From CAZTWC01 sp964617105 [NCBI: uncultured Myxococcia bacterium] (GTDB lineage: Bacteria > CAZTWC01): a DNA stretch of 11,517 bases. A program made the translations under genes and the position numbers. Below are positions 1 through 6,456 of the stretch, piece by piece. The stretch spans positions 8,041-19,557 of the forward strand of contig CAZTWC010000038.1 in assembly GCA_964617105.1 (NCBI GenBank), read 5' to 3'. The notes beneath the pieces are model-generated. The model was not told where the DNA came from, made no database searches, and saw only the letters and a program-made list of their open reading frames with translations. The first letter of the stretch is position 1. Each line of letters begins with the position of its first letter.

Positions 1-1465
1 GAATATGGATGGGTAATCCGTTAAAAGCGGTTTTCATAACCCCACCGGCCCAACCGGCCTGATAGGCCTTCTCCATCTGCTCCAAGCCGTCAGTGGGCGG
101 AGCGGCAGAAAGTAAAAAGGGCGAAATCAGAGCCCGGCCGAAATAATCGGTTTCCAAATCCACCGGAACCTGGTGGTAACCGGGTATGGTAAAAGTGCTT
201 TTAATATTGCTATCTTCTGGTTTGGAAGTATCTGGGGCAGTTTGCTGCAAAGCGGCGGACAGTTTGATGGCCGCATTTTTACCAGAGGCCACCGCCTCCA
301 CCACAGTAGTGGGGCCATTGTGGCAGTCACCGGCATAGACTATATGTTCCTTGACGCTATCAGATTGTTTAAGAGGCATATTTCTACTGCCAATAGCCAC
401 GATTATCAGGTCAATATCATCTCGCACCTGCACAGTGCCCTCTTGGTCACTAATTTTAGTCAAATCGAAACTATCACCATCTAACTCAATCCTTTTTAAT
501 TTGAGTCGGGAGATCTTATCATTGCTACTCTCTATGGAAACTAACTTGCAACGTCCGGTAATCTCCACCCCGGCCAGGATAATCTCTTCCCGTTCATCCT
601 GGGTCAAAGGCATCTCACCCGCTTTTTCCAAACAAACCATCTCCACTGAAGAGCACCCTATACTGCTGGCAATCAACGCACAGTCAGCAGCGGTAGCGCC
701 GCCGCCAATCACCATAACTTTACCTGAAGCCTGGTCTGTGCCCAGATGTTTTTTTGGCCGGGCTAAAAAATCGAGTCCGCTCACAGTAGTCTCTTCACCG
801 GGGATGCCCAATTTTATTGGCGCCATTAGGCCGGTGGCCGCCACCACTCCATTATAGCCCTGGGTAAAAAAATCACTTAGATCTTGTATAGCCTGTTGAG
901 TAAATAGGTTTATCCCATCCAGGGAGAGAATAAACTCCAAATCTCTGTCCAACACCTCTTGGGGAAGCCTTTGGGAGGGGATAATATTGCACATCCCGCC
1001 AGCGGTTTCTCCCTGTTCATAAATATCAACTTGAAAGCCCAACTGAACCAGGCTGGCAGCAGCCGCCAGGCCGGCCGGGCCAGCCCCCGCTATGGCCACT
1101 TTTTGACCGTTTTTCTTCCTGGCCATAAAATTGGGAGTCTGTCCTATTTGGCTGGCTTTTTCAATGATAGTCATTTGCACCGATGGGATATCCACCGGCT
1201 GGTTAAGTTTCTTATACACACAGGCGCTCATGCAGTGTTGGTCGGGACATACCGCCCCGCACACTCCTCCCAGAGGATTGCAACTTAAAATCATGGCCGC
1301 CGCCCTCTTCAGGTCAGCCGGCTCCATTTTTCTGGCCGCCATGATAAAATCAGCCGGACTGCAGTGAGCCGGACATTTATCCTGGCACGGTTTCTCCTGG
1401 CAATATTCACACTTCTCCATCTCCTGACGCAATTGTGCATCGCTTAATAGACCTTTTTTCAACAT
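1..1465 (-). CDS. Dihydropyrimidine dehydrogenase-like Fe-S flavoprotein (GltD-like + DHOD-like), partial
   Basis: The frame is open from the ATG at 1465 to the left window edge (about 488 codons), so the C-terminus is missing. Residues 19-82 carry two Cys clusters (C19, C22, C27, C31; C69, C73, C78, C82, with NPLGGVCGAVCP) as in the N-terminal Fe-S domain of DPYD and GltD. Residues 127-136 (GAGPAGLAAA) are the FAD Rossmann motif and 254-263 (GGGATAADCA) the NAD(P)H motif. Residues 377-399 (AGDCHNGPTTVVEA) are the FAD C-terminal signature. From about residue 435 a dihydroorotate-dehydrogenase-like barrel begins (SPFLLSAAPPT, AGWAGGVMKTAF), as in PreA/DPYD. It therefore looks like PreT and PreA on one chain: NAD(P)H electrons pass through FAD and Fe-S to an FMN barrel. 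Pyrimidine reduction is the best-known role, but the substrate is not proven and another DHOD-like oxidoreductase is possible. An AGGTGA ribosome site (1476-1481) lies 10 nt upstream. It is the last visible gene of the leftward operon. Confidence 0.8.
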   Translation of the reverse strand, partial: MLKKGLLSDAQLRQEMEKCEYCQEKPCQDKCPAHCSPADFIMAARKMEPADLKRAAAMILSCNPLGGVCGAVCPDQHCMSACVYKKLNQPVDIPSVQMTIIEKASQIGQTPNFMARKKNGQKVAIAGAGPAGLAAAASLVQLGFQVDIYEQGETAGGMCNIIPSQRLPQEVLDRDLEFILSLDGINLFTQQAIQDLSDFFTQGYNGVVAATGLMAPIKLGIPGEETTVSGLDFLARPKKHLGTDQASGKVMVIGGGATAADCALIASSIGCSSVEMVCLEKAGEMPLTQDEREEIILAGVEITGRCKLVSIESSNDKISRLKLKRIELDGDSFDLTKISDQEGTVQVRDDIDLIIVAIGSRNMPLKQSDSVKEHIVYAGDCHNGPTTVVEAVASGKNAAIKLSAALQQTAPDTSKPEDSNIKSTFTIPGYHQVPVDLETDYFGRALISPFLLSAAPPTDGLEQMEKAYQAGWAGGVMKTAFNGLPIHI

Positions 1466-1480
1466 AATTTTTTTGTCACC

Positions 1481-3298
1481 TTATTTTCTTTCTTGAACGC
1501 CATCCAATAGGCCAAAAGCGTTGGTATCCAATTCGGCGGCATTGGCTTCATCAGTATCCAAATGCATGGCCAGTTTGGCTTTGTCGCTTACTCGAACGTG
1601 AACTCCGCCAAATATAACTTCCCGCTCTCCCGGAATCTTGATCCGTACCACATCCTGGTTACACAAACTGTATTTCTTGGCGTCTTCCGAAGTCATATGG
1701 ATATGTCGTAAGGGACAAATAACCCCCTTTTCCATTTTTATCCTGTCCTCGTTGCCCTCCAACACAATACCGGGAGTATTGTCCAGTTCGCCGGAAAGCC
1801 TTAGCGGAGCATCGATACCAAGCCTGCACTCTTCGGTTCTGGTTATCTCCACCTGAGTTTTTTCCCGCACCGGCCCAATGATGCGGACATGAGGAATCAT
1901 ATCACGGGGGCCAATCAAGGTTACAGTTTCCTCGGCTACAAACTGTCCTGGTTGAGAAATATCCCTGGTTTTGGTAAGAGTATAACCTTGGCCAAAGAGT
2001 TTTTCCAAATCTTCCTGGCAGAGGTGGATGTGTTGATCAGCGGTGATAATCGGCACTTTAAACTCCTCTTGAACCCTGTCCTCGCTGGCCTGCTGATATC
2101 CAACCCGGGTGGCGGTTTCCCTGGCAATCATCAAATCTTCTCTGGTTTTGACCACCAAAACCTTGGTCTTGGATGAATCGCTGTGAATCTCAAATATCCC
2201 ACTGTTATTCGGATTCCGAAAAATATTTTTCATCTCATCCAGGGCCACTCCCATCAAATCTAATCCCTGACAAGTCCTGGCCCGGATTCCCTTGGAGTTT
2301 TCGCCAATACCGCCGGTAAAAATCAAAATATCCAGATGACCCAAAACCGCGGCATAGGCGCCGATATATTTTTTCAACCGGTAGCAAAAAATCTGGATAG
2401 CCAGCAGGGCCTGGTAATTACCATTGTTGGCCTCCTCCATAACCTGCCGTATATCGTTACTTAAACCGGATATTCCAGTCAATCCGCTCTGTTTGTTTAA
2501 CAGTTTGTCGGTTTCGTCTATTGACAGTCCCAACTGCTTTTGTAGAACCAGCACCAGGGCGGGATCGATATCTCCGCAGCGGGTTCCCATAATCAGTCCC
2601 TCCAAAGGTGTCAAACCCATGCTGGTGTCGATGGAGCGTCCCTTTTCGATAGCACAGATACTGGCGCCATTGCCCAAATGACAACTTATTATATTCAGCT
2701 CGTTCATCTCCTTGCCCAGATATTCGGCGGCCTTGTTAGCCACATAGGCGTGTGAAGTGCCGTGAAAACCGTAGCGGCGAAAGCCATGATCCCGGTATAA
2801 GTTGTAGGGAATGCCGTAAACATAGGCCCTCGCTGGCATAGAGGAATGAAAGGCGGTATCAAAAACAGCCACATGAGGAATATTGGGCATCAATTCCTGG
2901 CAAGCATCAATACCAGCCAGATTGATGGGATTGTGCAAAGGAGCCAGGTCAATACACTTTTTAATTTGCTCTTTCACTTCCGGGGTAATCACTCTGGAAC
3001 TGGTCATCTTTTCACCGCCGTGCACTACCCGATGGCCCACTGCCTGAATCTCCTCCAGGTTGCTCAGAACGGGATTATCCTTCGCCACCAGGTTATTCAG
3101 GGCAAGTCTAACCGCTGCCAGGTGGTCTTTTACCTCTTTCACTTCCTTAACGGTCTGAACATCTTTCATAAAGGTATGGGCGCTGTCTTTCTGGCCGATA
3201 TTTTCCACCAACCCTCCAGCCAGTTTTTCCCCTTCCTGGACATTGATGAGATCATATTTCAACGATGAACTTCCGCAATTAATTATTAGTATTATCAT
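1481..3298 (-). CDS. ackA-pduL: Fused acetate kinase - PduL-type phosphotransacylase
   Basis: 605 aa from the ATG at 3298. Residues 1-400 are a complete acetate kinase: N7 in NCGSSSLK, R90 in VGHRVVHGG, H122 in PLHNP, D147 in FDTAFH, H179 in GFHGTSH, R240 in TRCGDIDP, and GGIGEN at 329-334. After a short linker (about 401-411), residues 412-600 form a full PduL/PTAC domain. This has paired metal-binding motifs HIH (H423, H425) and RHIHM (H532, H534), GPVREKTQVE (R478, E484), and MHLDTDEANAA (H579). PduL interconverts acetyl-CoA and acetyl phosphate; acetate kinase interconverts acetyl phosphate and acetate with ADP/ATP. One cytosolic polypeptide could therefore run the whole acetate-forming or acetate-activating route. 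No encapsulation peptide or microcompartment gene is seen. An upstream in-frame TTG at 3304 abuts the ribosome site, so the ATG is preferred. The start overlaps the end of the upstream decarboxylase gene by 20 nt. The first PduL motif reads DQHIH where, from memory, the family usually has NRHVH. Confidence 0.93.
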   Translation of the reverse strand: MIILIINCGSSSLKYDLINVQEGEKLAGGLVENIGQKDSAHTFMKDVQTVKEVKEVKDHLAAVRLALNNLVAKDNPVLSNLEEIQAVGHRVVHGGEKMTSSRVITPEVKEQIKKCIDLAPLHNPINLAGIDACQELMPNIPHVAVFDTAFHSSMPARAYVYGIPYNLYRDHGFRRYGFHGTSHAYVANKAAEYLGKEMNELNIISCHLGNGASICAIEKGRSIDTSMGLTPLEGLIMGTRCGDIDPALVLVLQKQLGLSIDETDKLLNKQSGLTGISGLSNDIRQVMEEANNGNYQALLAIQIFCYRLKKYIGAYAAVLGHLDILIFTGGIGENSKGIRARTCQGLDLMGVALDEMKNIFRNPNNSGIFEIHSDSSKTKVLVVKTREDLMIARETATRVGYQQASEDRVQEEFKVPIITADQHIHLCQEDLEKLFGQGYTLTKTRDISQPGQFVAEETVTLIGPRDMIPHVRIIGPVREKTQVEITRTEECRLGIDAPLRLSGELDNTPGIVLEGNEDRIKMEKGVICPLRHIHMTSEDAKKYSLCNQDVVRIKIPGEREVIFGGVHVRVSDKAKLAMHLDTDEANAAELDTNAFGLLDGVQERK

Positions 3299-4376
3299 GG
3301 GCAACTCCTTTTATGTTTTCTATGAACCATTTTTCAAACTCTGGATTAAAATAGATCACTCTCTGTTTCTTGAATTCCCTGGTACTCAGACATATCCTAT
3401 AATTGGTTTGGCCCGAAGCCGCAGTCATATGCTCCACGATCGCCTCCAGATCTTCCCTGCTCCTGGCGTGAATCATAGTGTAAAGTTGGTAGGGCCACTG
3501 TGGGAATGAATTTCTTATATAACAATGACTTACCGGTTTATAAGAGGAAAACTTGCGCCCCAGATTGTCCAGATCTTTATCATCCACCTGCCAGGTCACC
3601 ATGCCGTTAAATAGAAAACCACTTTTCCGGTGGTCCAATATGGCAGAAATGCGGCGCAAAATCCCCTTTTCCTGCATCACTTGAAGCCGCTTAACCAACT
3701 CATCCTGGCTGATACCAAGGGTAGTGGCCGCCTCTTTAAAGGGATAGCGCACAAGTTGTATCTCTTTTTGGACTTGACAGATTATCTGCCGGTCCAACTG
3801 GTCATAACTACGTTTGATAGCATCATCTCTGACCCCCCCTTGATCCTGGTTAATTTCAAGATCCTGATCTTTCTCCCCTTTCTCCCGGTTCTTAAGATCT
3901 AGCACCACCCCGATTTTAAAACGTTTTATGGTTTTGAACAGAAGCAGATCTTGGCAGAGGGGCTGAGCACGAAAATACTCAGTTACCGCTTCAAAAGAAA
4001 GACCCGGAGGGACTGCCAGAGTAAACCACAATTGATAGGGAACATCCCTCTGGTAATTGTGGCTGACACCAGGGCAACGATTTATAATATGAGACATCTC
4101 CTCTTCCTGGCCGGGTTTCACTTTCATGGCCAGCAGGGAGCTAGAAAAGCCCATGGCGGTGGTGTCGAATATGGCAGAAAATTTACGGATAATGCCCGCT
4201 TTTTTAAAATACTCTATGGCTTGCCACACATCTTCCACCGACAGATTCAATTGACGGGCAATTACCTGGAAAAGATGTTTATCAATGGGCTGAGGTCGTT
4301 GAAGATGGTCGAGAATTCTGACCTCTTTTTGAGTCAACATTTGCCGTCGAGTGAGCATCGGATTAGAAGTTGCCAT
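3279..4376 (-). CDS. ahbAB: Siroheme decarboxylase, fused AhbA-AhbB
   Basis: 365 aa holding two consecutive copies of the AsnC/Lrp-like fold used by siroheme decarboxylases. Copy 1: winged helix at about 15-65, then a ligand-binding half at 66-160 with GVSHNYQRDVPYQLWFT. A charged linker spans about 161-190. Copy 2: winged helix at about 193-243, then 246-345 with PVSHCYIRNSFPQWPYQLYTMIHA and STREFKKQRVIYF. The paired SHxYxR...PYxLxxx(I)H-type motifs are those of AhbA/AhbB and the NirD/L/G/H relatives rather than of amino-acid-sensing Lrp regulators. In the Ahb pathway the enzyme removes two acetate carboxyls from siroheme to give 12,18-didecarboxysiroheme on the way to heme; in denitrifiers the Nir homologues act towards heme d1. 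No nir genes are visible and multiheme cytochromes lie across the promoter region, so heme supply is the better reading (inference). It follows the kinase gene by 30 nt and overlaps ackA-pduL by 20 nt. The ribosome site is weak, so the start could be internal (M7 or M13). Confidence 0.85.
   Translation of the reverse strand: MATSNPMLTRRQMLTQKEVRILDHLQRPQPIDKHLFQVIARQLNLSVEDVWQAIEYFKKAGIIRKFSAIFDTTAMGFSSSLLAMKVKPGQEEEMSHIINRCPGVSHNYQRDVPYQLWFTLAVPPGLSFEAVTEYFRAQPLCQDLLLFKTIKRFKIGVVLDLKNREKGEKDQDLEINQDQGGVRDDAIKRSYDQLDRQIICQVQKEIQLVRYPFKEAATTLGISQDELVKRLQVMQEKGILRRISAILDHRKSGFLFNGMVTWQVDDKDLDNLGRKFSSYKPVSHCYIRNSFPQWPYQLYTMIHARSREDLEAIVEHMTAASGQTNYRICLSTREFKKQRVIYFNPEFEKWFIENIKGVAHDNTNN
3305..3310 (-). 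promoter_or_regulatory. Ribosome binding site that fixes the ackA-pduL start
   Basis: AAGGAG on the minus strand lies 6 nt before the ATG at 3298 and directly touches an in-frame TTG at 3304. The spacing supports initiation at the ATG and shortens the protein by two residues compared with the longest open frame. Confidence 0.75.
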
Positions 4377-4406
4377 TTACTTGCTCGAAAAAGAACCAGA
4401 TTTGGT

Positions 4407-5360
4407 TTAGTTATTTAAAATTTTATCAATTTTTTCCGGTGCCCATGATTGCCCGGTAAGACGGCAATAGGATAAACAACGCTCCTGGATCTGCTCCCGG
4501 TTTAGAGAGGTTATCCCCTCCAGGCTAAAATGTTCCACATTGAAAGAAGCCAATACTGTACCAAAAATAGTGGCCAATTGAATATCCTGGAAAGAGAGGG
4601 CCTGTTGTCGTTCATATAAAAGGGACAAAACCCCCATGGTGCCACCAGCAAAAGTATCTCCCGCTCCGGTGGGATCCACCACCTCTTGCAAAGGATAGGC
4701 TGGAGCGATATATAGGTAATCCTTATACTTTATGATCAGTCCATATTCCCCTCGCTTAACAACCAATATTTCCGGTCCCATCTGCTGAACCTTTTTAATG
4801 GCCCTGAAGATATTGTCTACATTGCTCAACATCCTCACTTCCCCATCGTTGATAACCAACATATTTACCTGTTTTAAAACTCGGGATAATTCTTTAGGGG
4901 TGCCCTGTATCCAAAAATTCATGGTATCAATGGCCACAAATTTAGCGCCTCCGGCCTGTTTCACTACTGTTTCTTGTAGAGAGGGGTGAATGTTGGCCAA
5001 AAACAACACCGGTATCTGACTATCAACCTGGGAGAGACGGGGTTTAAAATCTTGAAAAACATTTAATTCAGTGGTAATAGTTTCCGCCTGGTTCATATCG
5101 CCACTGTATTTGCCTTCCCAAAAAAAGGTTTTTCCTTCAGCCAGTACTTCCAAACTATCCAGGTTAACCCCTTTTGAACTTAACAAATCAATATGTTTTT
5201 TAGGAAAATCTTCCCCTACCACCGCCACCACCTTAGACTGAGTAAAATAGGAGGAGGCCACTGAAAAATAGGAGGCAGAACCTCCCAGGCACCTCTCCCG
5301 TTTACCAAAAGGTGTTTCAACCGTATCCAGGGCTACCGAACCTACAACTAATAAGGGCAT
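4407..5360 (-). CDS. PfkB-family carbohydrate/nucleoside kinase
   Basis: 317 aa from the ATG at 5360. The N-terminus (LLVVGSVALDTVETPFG) and GGSASYFSVASS at about 26-37 match the first ribokinase/PfkB signature. DPTGAGDTFAGG at about 229-240 is the second signature and contains the catalytic Asp (D235) and anion-hole glycines. The length is normal for the family, whose members transfer phosphate from ATP to the hydroxyl of a sugar, nucleoside or similar small molecule in the cytosol. The substrate cannot be read from the sequence. The reading frame has an earlier ATG at 5411, but no ribosome site precedes it and its 17-residue extension is low complexity. AGGAG 8 nt before 5360 favours the later start, which also matches the usual beginning of this family. 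It is the first gene of the leftward operon; its link to heme or acetate metabolism is unclear. Confidence 0.88.
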   Translation of the reverse strand: MPLLVVGSVALDTVETPFGKRERCLGGSASYFSVASSYFTQSKVVAVVGEDFPKKHIDLLSSKGVNLDSLEVLAEGKTFFWEGKYSGDMNQAETITTELNVFQDFKPRLSQVDSQIPVLFLANIHPSLQETVVKQAGGAKFVAIDTMNFWIQGTPKELSRVLKQVNMLVINDGEVRMLSNVDNIFRAIKKVQQMGPEILVVKRGEYGLIIKYKDYLYIAPAYPLQEVVDPTGAGDTFAGGTMGVLSLLYERQQALSFQDIQLATIFGTVLASFNVEHFSLEGITSLNREQIQERCLSYCRLTGQSWAPEKIDKILNN

Positions 5361-5368
5361 GGTTTTTT

Positions 5369-5373
5369 CTCCT
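5369..5373 (-). promoter_or_regulatory. Ribosome binding site deciding the PfkB kinase start
   Basis: AGGAG on the minus strand sits 8 nt upstream of the ATG at 5360. The upstream ATG at 5411 is preceded only by AT-rich sequence with no Shine-Dalgarno match. Confidence 0.7.
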
Positions 5374-5441
5374 ATAACTAAGACAACCGCGACAACCGCC
5401 AGATTTTCCATATTACATTTTATTATTTATTAAACTAGTTA

Positions 5442-5470
5442 ATTTAAACAGGGAAATTTATCAAAGTCAA
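5442..5470 (-). promoter_or_regulatory. Candidate sigma70-type promoter for the leftward operon
   Basis: On the minus strand TTGACT (5465-5470, 5/6 to the -35 consensus) is followed after 17 nt by TTAAAT (5442-5447, 4/6 to the -10 consensus). The predicted transcription start is near 5435, leaving a leader of about 75 nt before the kinase ATG at 5360. This is a consensus match only. Confidence 0.4.
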
Positions 5471-5511
5471 ATTAATTCAGACTGATACAGCAGGCTGGTT
5501 GCGGATCTGAG

Positions 5512-5540
5512 CCTTTCAACTTGACAATTGTGGAATAAGG
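5512..5540. promoter_or_regulatory. Imperfect inverted repeat around the cytochrome -35 box (possible operator)
   Basis: The left arm CCTTTCAAC (5512-5520) and right arm GTGGAATAAGG (5530-5540) pair imperfectly; the symmetric core is TTCnAC-N9-GTnGAA. The 9-nt centre contains the TTGACA hexamer. The position suits a regulator that blocks or recruits polymerase, but no family is recognised and the symmetry may be chance. Confidence 0.3.
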
Positions 5541-5549
5541 GGATATTTT
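5521..5549 (+). promoter_or_regulatory. Candidate promoter for the porin-cytochrome operon
   Basis: A perfect TTGACA (5521-5526) is separated by 17 nt from TATTTT (5544-5549, 4/6 to the -10 consensus). The expected transcription start falls at about 5556-5558, on the start codon of the first cytochrome. That would give a leaderless or nearly leaderless mRNA, consistent with the lack of any ribosome site. Confidence 0.45.
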
Positions 5550-5556
5550 ACCTCCT

Positions 5557-6456
5557 ATGAATAATAGAGATGTTACAATCTACCGGATAATAAAATCAGG
5601 CTGGAAAATAGGCTTAAAAGCCCTTCTGTTTCTACTTTTTGTTACTTTTCTGTCTGTATGCGGCGATTTGCGCAACTTTCAGGATAAATCTGCCAATCGT
5701 GGAGAAAACGACTGCGCCTATTGCCATTACAACATCATGCCTCACGAGCCCCAGCCCTCCCATTGCGGAAAGGACTTGTGCCAGACCGATTGCCGGCCCA
5801 ACTATTCCCATTGCGGTGATGATTGCCCCGATTGTCCCTGTGATTGCAAAAAAGAGGACGACCTTCACAAAACCCATCTGGTCGAAGGTAATTTAACTAC
5901 CCGTCTCCAGTGTCAAGACTGCCACCTTACACCTAAGCGCTGGGATGATATCGGACATTTGGATTCTCCTGCTCCAGCAGAGGTGGTATTCAGTTCAAAA
6001 GCCTCACGAGGCGGTCTAAATCCGACTTATACCAATAAAACCTGCAACAATATCTACTGTCACGGCGCTTCTATTAAAGGAGGGGGCAATGGATCGCAGA
6101 TGAAATGGCAGGACTCTAAAAGTTTGCAATGCTCCTCCTGTCACGGCAATCCACCATCGGGACACCTGGAAAAAGTCAATAATTGCCAGGCTTGTCATCG
6201 CCTCAGTTTTCAGAACAACGACCTGGACAAAAAACGGCACATAAACGGCCGGGTGGAGATGGTTCCTTTTGATTTTGAAACCGACACTCCCAACTGTGGA
6301 ACCTGTCACAGTCTACCTCCCAATAACCAGCATACACCCGCCACAAAAGATTGTTCCCAGTGCCACCCCAAATATCCGCTCTACGACCCTGGCAAAGAGG
6401 ATAAATCCAGCCAGTGGTCCACCCACATGAACGGAAAAATAGAGATAGTAAAATGA
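5557..6456 (+). CDS. Heptaheme c-type cytochrome, CX4CH/CxxCH type, probable lipoprotein
   Basis: 299 aa with a hydrophobic N-terminal segment at about 18-34 ending in FLSVC (C35). This is a probable signal peptide, and C35 could be lipidated although the lipobox is imperfect (Val at -1). Heme-binding sites are CAYCH (53-57), CQDCH (119-123), the expanded CNNIYCH (163-169, CX4CH), CSSCH (192-196), CQACH (210-214), CGTCH (247-251) and CSQCH (266-270), seven in all. The CX4CH followed by CxxCH, with YCHGA, matches the repeat first named in Geobacter (GSu_C4xC__C2xCH). Residues 70-97 contain eight further Cys with no heme motif. It is expected in the periplasm or on the outer membrane, passing electrons with the downstream barrel and 13-heme cytochrome. 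The only usable start is the ATG at 5557: an in-frame stop lies at 5536-5538 and no Shine-Dalgarno is present. The stop overlaps the next ATG (ATGA). Confidence 0.9.
   Translation: MNNRDVTIYRIIKSGWKIGLKALLFLLFVTFLSVCGDLRNFQDKSANRGENDCAYCHYNIMPHEPQPSHCGKDLCQTDCRPNYSHCGDDCPDCPCDCKKEDDLHKTHLVEGNLTTRLQCQDCHLTPKRWDDIGHLDSPAPAEVVFSSKASRGGLNPTYTNKTCNNIYCHGASIKGGGNGSQMKWQDSKSLQCSSCHGNPPSGHLEKVNNCQACHRLSFQNNDLDKKRHINGRVEMVPFDFETDTPNCGTCHSLPPNNQHTPATKDCSQCHPKYPLYDPGKEDKSSQWSTHMNGKIEIVK

Larger units (their letters stand above)
5412..5556. other. Divergent intergenic region
   Basis: This stretch, together with the kinase leader to 5361, separates the leftward metabolic operon from the rightward cytochrome operon. 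It is AT-rich and holds the two outward-facing promoter candidates listed separately. No RNA gene or riboswitch fold was recognised. An 8-nt palindrome (AACTAGTT) lies near 5434-5441. Confidence 0.6.

Noticed and set aside
351-857. 168-codon plus-strand open frame
   Set aside because: It lies antisense within the DPYD-like gene, whose minus frame carries clear Fe-S, FAD and NAD(P)H motifs; the plus-strand translation has no recognisable domain.
2846-3268. 140-codon plus-strand open frame
   Set aside because: Antisense to the acetate kinase domain, where the minus-strand frame is fully accounted for.
3951-4418. 155-codon plus-strand open frame
   Set aside because: A shadow of the siroheme decarboxylase gene, with no domain signature or ribosome site.
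5382-5399. Tandem duplication of a 9-nt unit (GACAACCGC twice)
   Set aside because: Only two copies within the kinase leader; too short to support a repeat array or regulatory claim.
5361-5411. 17-residue N-terminal extension of the PfkB kinase from an ATG at 5411
   Set aside because: No ribosome site precedes 5411, while AGGAG is well placed for 5360, and family members begin near the later Met.
6414-6452. Upstream GTG start for the barrel gene
   Set aside because: It would lie inside the first cytochrome gene and place 13 polar residues before the signal peptide; the ATG at 6453 with the 4-nt ATGA overlap is more natural.
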